Part shown: positions 25,746 to 37,800 of the stretch, piece by piece
Numbering within the stretch: the first letter of the stretch is position 1
How the letters are laid out: the number at the start of each line of letters is the position of its first letter
Source: Poriferisulfidus sp965221375
GTDB taxonomy: Bacteria; Pseudomonadota; Gammaproteobacteria; Poriferisulfidales; Poriferisulfidaceae
Direction: 5' to 3'
DNA length: 64,000 bases
NCBI GenBank assembly: GCA_965221375.1
Contig: OZ244883.1
Span: 496,001-560,000, forward strand
Notes under the pieces: model-generated
Database searches by the model: none
What the model saw: only the letters and a program-made list of their open reading frames with translations
What the model was told of the DNA's origin: nothing
Made by a program: the position numbers and the translations under genes

Positions 25746-25823
25746 CCGGCTTGAGGCGGCGTAGCGGGTTGTTGATTATGAATATGGCGACTGCATCGAG
25801 AGGGCCAAGATAATGCGGCGAGC

Positions 25824-25840
25824 CGTTTTAAAGAAAAACG
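25824..25840 (+). repeat. Inverted repeat in the shared leader (copy 1)
   Basis: CGTTTT and AAAACG flank 5 bp, ending 41 bp before the ATG of the giant gene. The same layout recurs at 63579–63594 before the second secreted-protein gene. Both copies are followed by similar sequence (GAGCG…GCG…GCGTAATTG), so this looks like a conserved operator or 5'-UTR element. Confidence 0.5.
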
Positions 25841-25881
25841 ACAGTTTTGCGAGCGTGCGAGCGTAATTGCATAGAGCGTCG

Positions 25882-28800
25882 ATGTTTATGAACGTGTCCA
25901 CATCCTTGGATCCCTTCAGTACCGGCGCCGGGCGCCGGCATCGATTCTTGTATTGCGGGGCAGCGTTTTTGCTGTCCCTGGCCCTTTTGCTTCTCCCCCA
26001 GGGCGCACTGGCCCAGCAGACCTCCCCGGTGACCAATCTGCAGGTGACCCCCGGGTTTCAGTCCCTGACGCTGACGTGGGATTGGAGCGACGGGAGCGGT
26101 GGCGTCTGTGCGATAACTTTCCAAGGTCAAGTTGCCGGTTCGTTTGAGATTAATTACAAGAAAGCCAGCCTTCCCGAGTCCGCGTGGCGATCAACTGGTG
26201 AGATTGGGGGGTTTTACCCCGACAATGATGTGGATACCGGTGGGTTTGAGAAGTACGATCCCGACTTAAGAAGTTTTACGATTGATGCGAATGCGACTGG
26301 CCTTTTCGGTGGAGGACAGGACGGGGTTGCGCTGGACGGCGTGGAGTATGACGTACGAGTCTTCGTGTACAGCGCTCTTCCCTGCCCTAATCCAAATTCA
26401 ACGCTCGTCTTCGGGGCGGGCACGCCACTGTTTTCACAATTGGTTTTGACGGGAGCCCCACTGGCGTTGACGGAAGGGGGTTCGGCCGGGACGTTCACGG
26501 TGGCGTTGGGGTCGGAGCCGACGGCAACGGTGACGGTGTCGGTGGCGAGCAGCGATGCGGGCGCGGCGACGGTGAGTACGGCGGCGTTGACGTTCACGAC
26601 GACGGATTGGAATACGGCGCAGACGGTGACGGTGACGCCGGTGGATGATAACGATGCGACGGATGAGACGGTGACGGTGTCGCTGTCGGCGAGCGGCGGC
26701 GACTATGCCGGAATAAACGCCACGGCGACGGTGACGGTGACGGATGACGAGGCGGTGGAATTGAGGTTGAGCGGGTCGCCGGTGGCGTTGACGGAAGGCG
26801 GCACGAACGGGACATTCACGGTGGTGTTGGGGTCGCAGCCGACGGCGACGGTGACGGTGTCGACGGCGAGCAGCGATGCGGGGGCGGCAACGGTGAGTCC
26901 GGCGGCGCTGACGTTTACGACGACGGATTGGAATACGGCGCAGTCGGTGACGGCGAGTGCGGTGGACGATGCAGATGCGGCAAATGAATCGGTGGCGGTG
27001 ACGCTGACGGCGAGCGGCGGGGACTATGCCGGAATAAGCGCCACGGCGACGGTGACGGTGGACGATGACGAGACGGCGGGATTGACGCTGAGTGGATCGC
27101 CGGTGGCGTTGACGGAAGGCGGTGCGGCCGGGACGTTCACGGTGGTGCTGACGTCGCAGCCGACGGCGACAGTGACGGTATCGGTGGCGAGTAGCGATGC
27201 GAGCGCGGCGACAGCAAGCCCGGCGGCGCTGACATTTACGACGACGGATTGGAATACGGCGCAGGCGGTGACAGCGGCGGCCGTGGACGACAACGATTCG
27301 ACGGACGAGACGGTGACGGTGACACTATCGGCGAGCGGCGGGGACTATGCCGGGATGAGCGCCACGGCGACGGTGACGGTGACGGATGACGATACGGTCG
27401 GGTTGACGTTGAGCGGATCGCCGGTGGCATTGACGGAAGGCGGTGCGGACGGGACCTTCACAGTGGCGTTGGCGACGCAGCCGACGGCGACGGTGACGGT
27501 ATCGATGGCGAGCAGCGATGCAGGGGCGGCGACGGCGAGTCCGGCGGCGCTGACGTTCACGACGGCAGATTGGAATACGGCGCAGGCGGTGACAGCGGCG
27601 GCCGTGGACGATAACGATTCGACGGACGAGACGGTGACGGTGACACTGTCGGCGAGCGGCGGGGACTATGCCGGAATAAACGCCACGGCAACGGTGACAG
27701 TGACGGACGACGACACGGTCGGGTTGACGTTGAGCGGGTCGCCGGTGTCGTTGACGGAAGGCGGCGCGGACGGGACGTTCACGGTGGCGTTGGTGGCGCA
27801 GCCGACGGCGACGGTGACGGTATCGGTGACGAGTAACGATACGGGCGCGGCGACGGCAAGTCCGGCGGCACTGACGTTTACGACGAGCAATTGGAGTACG
27901 GCGCAGTCGGTGACGGCGAGCGCGGTGGCCGATGACGATGCGACGGACGAGACGGTGACGGTGTCGTTGGCGGCATCGGGGGCGACGGAATATGGAGCGG
28001 TGACAGGGACGGCGACGGTGACGGTGACGGATGACGATACGGTCGGGTTGACACTGAGCGGGTCGCCGGTGGCATTGACGGAAGGCGGTGCGGACGGGAC
28101 GTTCACGGTGGCGTTGGCGACGCAGCCGACGGCCTCGGTGACGGTATCAATGGTGAGCAGCGATACGGGGGCGGCGACGGCGAGTCCGGCGGCGCTGACG
28201 TTCACGACGAGCAATTGGAATACCGCGCAGTCGGTGACGGCGGCAGCCGTGGCCGATGACGATGCGACGGATGAGACGGTGACGGTGACGCTGACGGCGA
28301 GCGGTGGCGACTATGCCGGGACAAGCGCCACGGCGACGGTGACGGTGACGGATGATGAGACGGCGGAATTGACGTTGAGTGCGACGACGTTGGCGTTGAC
28401 GGAAGGCGGCGCGGACGGGACGTTCACGGTGGCGTTGGCATCGCAGCCGACGGCGGCGGTGGCAGTGTCGGTGACGAGTAGCGATACGGACGCGGCGACG
28501 GTGAGTCCGGCGGCGCTGACGTTCACGACGACGAATTGGTCGACGGCGCAGACGGTGACGGCGGCGGCCGTGGACGATGGCAATGGGGACAATGAATCGG
28601 TAGCGGTGACGCTGGCGGCGAGCGGCGGCGACTATGCCGGGGCAAGTGCCACGGTGACGGTGACGGTGACGGATGACGCGGTGCAGACCACCGCGCCGAC
28701 CAATGTGCAGACGACCCCCGGGGTTCGGTCCTTGGAGGTGACGTGGGATTGGAGCGACGGGACCGGCGGTGTCTGTGCATTGGACCCTGCCTCCCCTGCT

Positions 28801-31800
28801 GCAGGATTTGAACTTCAGTATAAGAAGGCCAGCCTTCCCGATTCCTACTGGCGGTCAGCCCTAGAGGCCGAGACTAACCACAATGATGCGGACAGTGGCG
28901 TCTATTCGCTGGAGTTTGAGGGCGCCAGTGCCAGAAGTTTTACGATCGACGAGAATGCGCGGGGGAGGAATTCTCAGGGCAATCCCATATACGGACAGCA
29001 TACGGTGATTGTGCTGGCCGTCGAGGCGTATGACGTACGGGTTCGCGCGTATAGCACAGCCGCTCTCTGCGATATTCGTTACTCGCCTTATGGCACCGGA
29101 GCGGGCACGCCAGAGGATTGGGAATTGGTTTTGTCGGGAGACCCATTGGCATTGACGGAAGGTGGCTCGGACGGGACGTTCACGGTGGCGTTGTCGCATC
29201 CGCCGATAGGATCCCTGACGGTGGCAGGATCCACGACGGTGGCGGTGTCGAGTGACGATACGGGAGCGGTGACGGTAAGCCCGGCGGCGCTGACGTTCAC
29301 GGAGACGGATTGGGCGACGGCGCAGGCGGTGACGGCGAGCGCGGTGGACGATGGCGATGCGACGGATGAGACGGTGGAGGTAACACTGTCGGCGAGCGGC
29401 GGCAACCTTGACGGGATAAGCGCCACGGCGACAGTGACGGTGGCGGATGACGATACGGTCGGATTGACGTTAGGCGGGTCGCCGGTGGCGTTGACGGAAG
29501 GCGGCACGGCTGGGACGTTCACGGTGGCGTTGGCGACGCAGCCGACGGCGACGGTGACGGTAGCGGTGGTGAGCTCGGACACGGGCGCGGCGACGGCAAG
29601 TCCGGCGGCATTGACGTTTACGACGACGGATTGGAATACGGCGCAGGCGGTGACGGCGGCGGCCGTGGATGATGACGATGCGACGGATGAGACGGTGTCG
29701 GTGACGCTGTCGGCGAGCGGCGGCAACTATGCCGGAATAAACGCCACGGCGACGGTGACGGTGACGGATGACGACACGGTCGGGTTGACGTTGAGCGGAT
29801 CGCCGGTGGCGTTGACGGAAGGCGGCTCCTCTGGGACTTTCACGGTGGCGTTGGCGACGCAGCCGACGGCGACGGTGACGGTGTCGGTGGCGAGCAGCGA
29901 CACGGGCGCGGCGACGGTAAGTCCGGCGACACTGACGTTCACGACGGGTGATTGGAACACGGCGCAGTCGGTGACGGCGGCAACCGTGGACGATGACGAT
30001 GCGACGGATGAGACGGTGACGGTGACGCTGGCGGCTGAAGGCGGCGACTATGCCGGTGTGAGTGCGGCGGCGACGGTGACGGTGACGGATGACGACACGG
30101 TTGGGTTGACGTTGAGCGGGTCGCCGGTGTCGTTGACGGAAGGAGGCTCCTCTGGGACATTCACGGTGGCCTTGGCGACGCAGCCGACGGCGACAGTGAC
30201 GGTGGCGTTGGCGAGCAGCGACACGGGCGCAGCGACGGCAAGTCCGGCGGCACTGACGTTTACGACGGGCGATTGGAATACGGCGCAGTCGGTAACGGCG
30301 GCGGCCGTGGACGATGACGATGCAACGGATGAGACGGTGACGGTGACGCTGTCGGCGAGCGGTGGCGACTATGCCGGAATAAACGCCACGGCGACGGTAT
30401 CGGTGGACGATGACGAGACAATCGGGTTGACGTTGAGCGGATCGCCGGTGGCATTGACGGAGGGGGGCACGGACGGGACGTTCACGGTGGTATTGACATC
30501 GCAGCCGACGGCGGCGGTGACGGTCTCGGTGGCGAGCTCGGACACGGGCGCGGCGACGGCAAGTCCGGCGGCGCTGACGTTTACGACGGGCGATTGGAAC
30601 ACGGCGCAGTCGGTGACGGTGGCGGCCGTGGACGATGACGATGCGACGAATGAGACCGTGACGGTGACGCTGTCGGCAGGTGGCGGTGACTATGCCGGTG
30701 TGAGTGCTGCGGCAACGGTGACGGTGACGGATGATGACACGGTCGGGTTGACGTTGAGCGGGTCGCCGGTGGCATTGACGGAAGGCGGCACGGATGGGAC
30801 GTTTACGGTGGTATTGACATCGCAGCCGACGGCGACGGCGACGGTGACGGTGGCGAGCAGCGATGCGGGGGCGGCCACGGCGAGTCCGGCGGCGCTGACG
30901 TTTGATGCAAGCAATTGGGACACGGCGCAGTCGGTGACGGCGGCGGCCGTGGACGATGACGATGCGACAGACGAGACGGTGACGGTGACGCTGTCGGCGA
31001 GCGGTGGCGACTATGCCGGAATAAACGCCACGGCGACGGTGACGGTGACGGATGATGACACGGTCGGGTTGACGTTGAGCGGGTCGCCGGTGGCATTGAC
31101 GGAAGGCAGCGCGGCCGGGACGTTCACGGTGGCGCTGGCGACACAGCCGAGCGCGTCGGTGACGGTATCGGTGGCGAGTAGTGATGCGGGCGCGGCCACG
31201 GCAAGTCCGGCGGCGCTGACGTTTACGACGGGCGATTGGAACACGGCGCAGGCGGTGACGGCGAGCGCGGTGGCCGATGACGATGCGACGGACGAGACAG
31301 TAACAGTGACGCTGGAGGCCGAAGGCGGTGACTATGCCGGAATAAACGCCACGGCAACGGTGACGGTGACGGATGACGACACGGTCGGGTTGACGTTGAG
31401 TGGGTCGCCGGTGTCGTTGACGGAAGGCGGCACGGACGGGGCATTCACGGTGGCCTTGGCGACGCAGCCGACGGCGACGGTGACGGTCTCGGTGGCGAGT
31501 AGCGACACGGGCGCGGCGACGGCAAGTCCGGCGGCACTGACGTTTGATGCAAGCAATTGGGATACGGCACAGTCGGTGACGGCGGCAGCTGTGGACGACG
31601 ACGATGCAACGGATGAGACGGTGACGGTGACGCTGTCGGCGAGCGGTGGCGACTATGCCGGAATAAACGCCACAGCGACGGTGACGGTGGATGATGACGA
31701 GACAATCGGGTTGACGTTGAGCGGATCGCCGGTGGCATTGACGGAGGGAGGCACGGACGGGACGTTCACGGTGGTATTGACATCGCAGCCGACGGCGACA

Positions 31801-34800
31801 GTGACGGTGTCGGTGACGAGCTCGGACACGGGCGCAGCGACGGCAAGTCCGGCGGCGCTGACGTTTACGACGGGCGATTGGAACACGGCGCAGTCGGTGA
31901 CGGCGAGCGCGGTGGCCGATGACGATGCAGCAGATGAGACCGTAACAGTGACGCTGTCGGCAGGTGGCGGCGACTATGCCGGGACAAGCGTCACGGCGAC
32001 GGTGACGGTGACGGATGATGACACGGTCGGGTTGACGTTGAGCGGGACGCCGGTGGCATTGACGGAAGGGGGCACGGACGGGACATTCACGGTGGTGTTG
32101 ACATCGCAGCCGACGGCCTCGGTGACGGTGTCGGTGGCGAGCAGTGATGCGGGCGCGGCGACGGCAAGTCCGGCAGCGCTGACGTTTGATGCAAGCAATT
32201 GGGACACGGCGCAGTCGGTGACGGCGGCGGCCGTGGACGATGACGATGCGACGGATGAGACGGTGACGGTGGCGCTGTCGGCGAGCGGTGGCGACTATGC
32301 CGGAATAAACGCCACGGCGACGGTGACGGTGACGGATGATGACACGGTCGGGTTGACGTTGAGCGGGTCGCCGGTGGCATTGACGGAAGGCGGCGCGGCC
32401 GGGACGTTCACGGTGGCGCTGGCGACACAGCCGAGCGCGTCGGTGACGGTATCGGTGGCGAGTAGCGACACGGGCGCGGCGACGGCAAGCCCGGCGGCGC
32501 TGACGTTTACGACGGGCGATTGGAACACGGCGCAGGCGGTGACGGCGAGCGCGGTGGCCGATGACGATGCGACGGACGAGACAGTAACAGTGACGCTGGA
32601 GGCCGAAGGCGGTGACTATGCCGGAATAAACGCCACGGCAACGGTGACGGTGACGGATGACGACACGGTCGGGTTGACGTTGAGTGGGTCGCCGGTGGCG
32701 TTGACGGAAGGCGGCGCGGACGGGACGTTCACGGTGGCGCTGGCGACGCAGCCGACGGCGACGGTGACGGTCTCGGTGGCGAGCAGCGATGCGGGGGCGG
32801 CGACGGCGAGTCCGGCGGCGCTGACGTTCACGACGGGCGATTGGAACACGGCGCAGTCGGTGACGGTGGCGGCCGTGGAGGATGATGACGCATCGGATGA
32901 GACCGTGGCAGTGACGCTGGAGGCCGAAGGCGGCGACTATGCCGGAATAAACGCCACGGCGACGGTGACGGTGACGGATGACGATACGCCGGGATTAGTG
33001 TTAAGTGCGACGACGTTGACGGTGACGGAAGGCGAGTCGGAGACGTTCACGGTGGTGTTGGCGACGCAGCCGACGGCGACGGTGACGGTGGAGGTGCAGA
33101 ACAGCGATACGAGGTTGGTGACGGCGAGTCCGGGGACACTGACGTTCACGACGACGGATTGGAATACGGCGCAGACGGTGACGGCGAGCGCGGCGAACGA
33201 TGACGATGTGTTGGATGAGACGGTGACGTTGTCGCTGGTGCCGAGAGGTGGCGGCTATGACTTTAGAATTGCCTCGGTAATAGTGACGGTGGACGATGAC
33301 GACACGATCGAATTGACGTTGAGCGGGTCGCCGGTGGCATTGACGGAAGGGGGCACGGACGGGACGTTCACGGTGACGTTGGGGTCGCGGCCGACGGCGA
33401 CGGTGACGGTGTCGGTGGCGAGTTCGGACACGGGCGCGGCGACGGCGAGTCCGGCGGCGCTGACGTTTACGACGGGCGATTGGAATACGGCGCAGACGGT
33501 GACGGCGGCAGCCGTGGACGATGACGATGCGACGGATGAGACGGTGACGGTGACACTGTCGGCGAGCGGTGGCGACTATGCCGGTGTGAGTGCGGCGGCG
33601 ACGGTGATGGTAACGGATGACGATACGGTCGGGTTGGCGTTGAGCGCGACGAGCGTGGCATTGACGGAAGGCGGCGCGGACGGGACATTCACGGTGGCGT
33701 TGACAACGCAGCCGACGGTGACGGTGACAGTGTCGGTGGCGAGCAGCGACACGGGCGCAGTGACGGCGAGTCCGGCGACGCTGACGTTTGATGCAAGCAA
33801 TTGGAACACGGCACAGTCGGTGACGGCGGCGGCCGTGGACGATAACGATCCGACGGACGAGACAGCGACGGTGACGCTGTCGGCGAGCGGCGGCGACTAT
33901 GCCGGTGTGAGTGCTACGGCGACGGTAACGGTGACAGATGACGACACGGTCGGGTTGACGTTGGGCGGGTCGCCGGTGGCATTGACGGAAGGCGGTACGG
34001 ACGGGACATTCACGGTGGCCTTGGCGACGCAGCCGACGGCATCGGTGACGGTGGCGGTGGCGAGCAGCGACACGGGCGCGGCGACGGTAAGTCCGGCGGC
34101 ACTGACGTTTACGACGGGCGATTGGAACACGGCGCAGTCGGTGACGGCGAGCGCGGTGGCTGACGACGATGCGACGGATGAGACGGTGACGGTGACGCTG
34201 TCGGCGAGCGGCGGCGGCTATGCAGGGACAAGCGCCACGGCGACGGTAACGGTGGACGATGACGAGACAATCGGGCTGACGTTGAGCGGGTCGCCGGTGG
34301 CATTGACGGAGGGGGGCACGGACGGGACATTCACGGTGGTGTTGACATCGCAGCCGACGGCCTCGGTGACGGTGTCGGTGGCGAGCAGCGATGCGGGCGC
34401 GGTGACGGCAAGCCCGGCGGCGCTGACGTTCACGACGAGCGATTGGAATACGGCGCAGTCGGTGACGGCGGCGGCCGTGGACGATGACGATGCGACGGAT
34501 GAGACCGTGGCAGTGACGCTGTCGGCGGGTGGTGGCGACTATGCCGGGACAAGCGCCACGGCAACGGTGACGGTGGACGACGACGAGACGATCGGGTTGA
34601 CGTTGAGTGGGTCGCCGGTGGCGTTGACGGAAGGCGGCACGGCCGGGACGTTCACGGTGGTATTGACATCGCAGCCGACGGCGGCGGTGACGGTGTCGGT
34701 GGCGAGTAGCGACACGGGCGCGGCGACGGCGAGTCCGGCGGCGCTGACGTTCACGACGGGCGATTGGAACACGGCGCAGTCGGTGACGGCGGCGGCCGTG

Positions 34801-37800
34801 GACGATGACGATGCGACGGATGAGACCGTGACGGTGACGCTGTCGGCGAGCGGTGGCGACTATGCCGGAATAAACGCCACGGCGACGGTGACGGTGACGG
34901 ATGACGATACGGTCGGCTTGACGTTGAGCGGGTCGCCGGTGGCATTGACGGAAGGCGGCGCGGACGGGACATTCACGGTGGCCTTGGCGACGCAGCCGAC
35001 GGCAACAGTGACGGTGTCGGTGGCGAGCAGCGATACGGGTGCGGCGACGGCGAGCCCGGCAGCGCTGACGTTTACGACGGGCGATTGGAATACGGCGCAG
35101 GCGGTGACGGCGGCGGCTGTGGCCGATGACGATGCGACGGACGAGACGGTGACGGTGACGCTGGCGGCCGAAGGCGGCGACTATGCCGGAATAAACGCCA
35201 CGGCGACAGTGACGGTGACGGATGACGACACGGTCGGGTTGACGTTGAGCGGGTCGCCGGTGGCGTTGACGGAAGGCGGCACGGACGGCACATTCACGGT
35301 GGCGTTGGCGACGCAGCCGACGGCGGCGGTGACGGTATCGGTGGCGAGCAGCGACACGGGGGCGGTGACGGCGAGTCCGGCGGCGCTGACGTTTACGACG
35401 ACGGATTGGAACACGGCGCAGTCGGTGACGGCGAGCGCGGTGGCTGACGACGATGCGACGGATGAGACGGTGATGGTGACGTTGTCGGCGGGTGGCGGCG
35501 ACTATGCCGGGACAAGCGCCACGGCGACGGTAACGGTGGACGATGACGAGACGATCGGGTTGGCATTGAGTGGGACGCCGGTGGCATTGACCGAAGGTGG
35601 CGCGGACGGGACATTCACGGTGGCGCTGACGTCGCAGCCGACGGCGACGGTGACGGTGTCGGTGGCGAGCAGCGACGCGGGAGCGGTGACAGCAAGTCCG
35701 GCGACACTGACGTTTACGACAAGCGATTGGAACACGGCGCAGTCGGTGACGGCGAGCGCGGTGGCCGATGACGATGCGACGGATGAGACCGTGACAGTGA
35801 CGCTGTCGGCGGGTGGCGGCGACTATGCCGGGACAAGCGCGACGGCAACGGTGACGGTGGACGATGGCGGGACGATTGGATTGACGTTGAGTGGATCGCC
35901 GGTGGCATTGACCGAAGGCGGCACGGACGGGACGTTCACAGTGATGCTGACGTCGCAGCCGACGGCATCGGTGACAGTGTCGGTGGCGAGCTCGGACACG
36001 GGCGCGGCGACGGCGAGTCCGGCAGCGCTGACGTTTGATGCAAGCAATTGGAATACGGCGCAGTCGGTGACGGCGAGCGCGGTGGACGATGACGATGCGA
36101 CGGATGAGACGGTGACGGTGACGCTGTCGGCGAGCGGCGGCGACTATGCCGGAATAAACGCGACAGCGACGGTGACAGTGGACGACGACGAGACGATCGG
36201 GTTGGTGTTGAGTTGGATAGATGTGGAGGCTCGGGAAAAACATTTCTTGCACCCGGCATTCCCGGTGGCGTTGGCATCGCAGCCGAGCGCGACGGTGACG
36301 GTGACGGTGACGAATCCGGACCCGGGGGCAGTGGAGGTGACTCCGACGGCGCTGACGTTTACGACGGCGAACTGGAGTACGTCGCAGAATGTGTCGGTAA
36401 TCCCAGAGGACGATGATGATGCGGCGGATGAAACGGTGCTGGTGACGTTGACGGCGAGTGGTGGCGACTATGCTGGGGTCAACGGGACGGTAACGGTGAC
36501 GGTGATTGATAGTGAGACGGCGGAGATGACGTTGAGTGGGGCACCGGTGGCACTGACGGAAGGCGGCACGGACGGGACATTCACGATGGTGTTGACGCAT
36601 GTGCCGACGGAATCCGTGACGATGGCGGTCGCGAGTAGCGATACGGGAGCGGTGACGGCGAGTCCGGCGGCGCTGACGTTCACGACGACGAATTGGAATA
36701 CGGCGCAGACGGTGACGGCGAGCGCAGTGGACGATGATGATGCGGCGGACGAGACGGTGACGGTGACGGTGACGGCATCGGGGGCGCGTGAATATGAGTC
36801 GATGACGAGGACGGCGACGGTGACGGTGACGGACGACGATACGGTTGGATTGACGTTGAGCGGGTCGCCGGTGGCGTTGACGGAAGGCGGCACGGACGGG
36901 GCGTTCACGGTGGCGTTGGCGACGCAGCCGAGCGCCGAGGTGACGGTATCGGTGGCGAGCAGCGATGCGGGGGCGGCGACGGCAAGTCCGGCGGCGCTGA
37001 CGTTCACGACGAGCGATTGGAATACGGCACAGTCGGTGACAGCGAGTGCGGTGGCCGATGACGATGCGACGGATGAGACCGTGACGGTGACGCTGTCGGC
37101 GAGCGGCGGCGACTATGCCGGAATAAACGCCACGGCAACGGTGACGGTGGACGATGACGAGACAATCGGGTTGACGTTGAGCGGGTCGCCGGTGGCGTTG
37201 ACGGAAGGCGGCACGGCTGGGACGTTCACGGTGGTACTGACATCACAGCCGACGGCGACGGTAACGGTGGCGGTGGCGAGCTCGGACACGGGCGCGGCGA
37301 CGGCGAGTCCGGCGGCGCTGACGTTCACAACAAGCGATTGGAACACGGCGCAGTCGGTGACGGCGAGCGCGGTGGCCGATGACGATGCGACGGATGAGAC
37401 GGTGACGGTGACGGTGACGGCAAGCGGCGGCGACTATGCCGGGACAAGCGCCACGGCGACGGTAACGGTGACGGATGACGATACGGTCGGGTTGACGTTG
37501 AGTGGGTCGCCGGTGGCATTGACGGAAGGCGGCGCGGACGGGACGTTCACGGTGGCGTTGGCGACGCAGCCGACGGCGACGGTAACAGTGTCGGTGGCGA
37601 GCAGCGATACGGGCGCGGCGACGGCAAGTCCGGCGGCGCTGACGTTTACGACGAGCGATTGGAACACGGCGCAGTCGGTGACGGCGAGCGCGGTGGCCGA
37701 TGACGATGCGACGGATGAGACGGTGACGGTAACGTTGTCGGCGAGCGGCGGCGACTATGCCGGTGTGAGCGCTGCGGCGACGGTGACGGTGACGGATGAC

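Noticed and set aside
25704..25765. c-di-GMP (GEMM-I) riboswitch call
   Set aside because: The tetraloop hairpin and CCGGC fit, but the invariant CAAAGCC segment and a convincing second stem are missing. Kept only as a structured leader.
25867..25881. TTG at 25867 as start of the giant protein
   Set aside because: Alignment with the second family member begins at the ATG at 25882; the five extra residues are not conserved.
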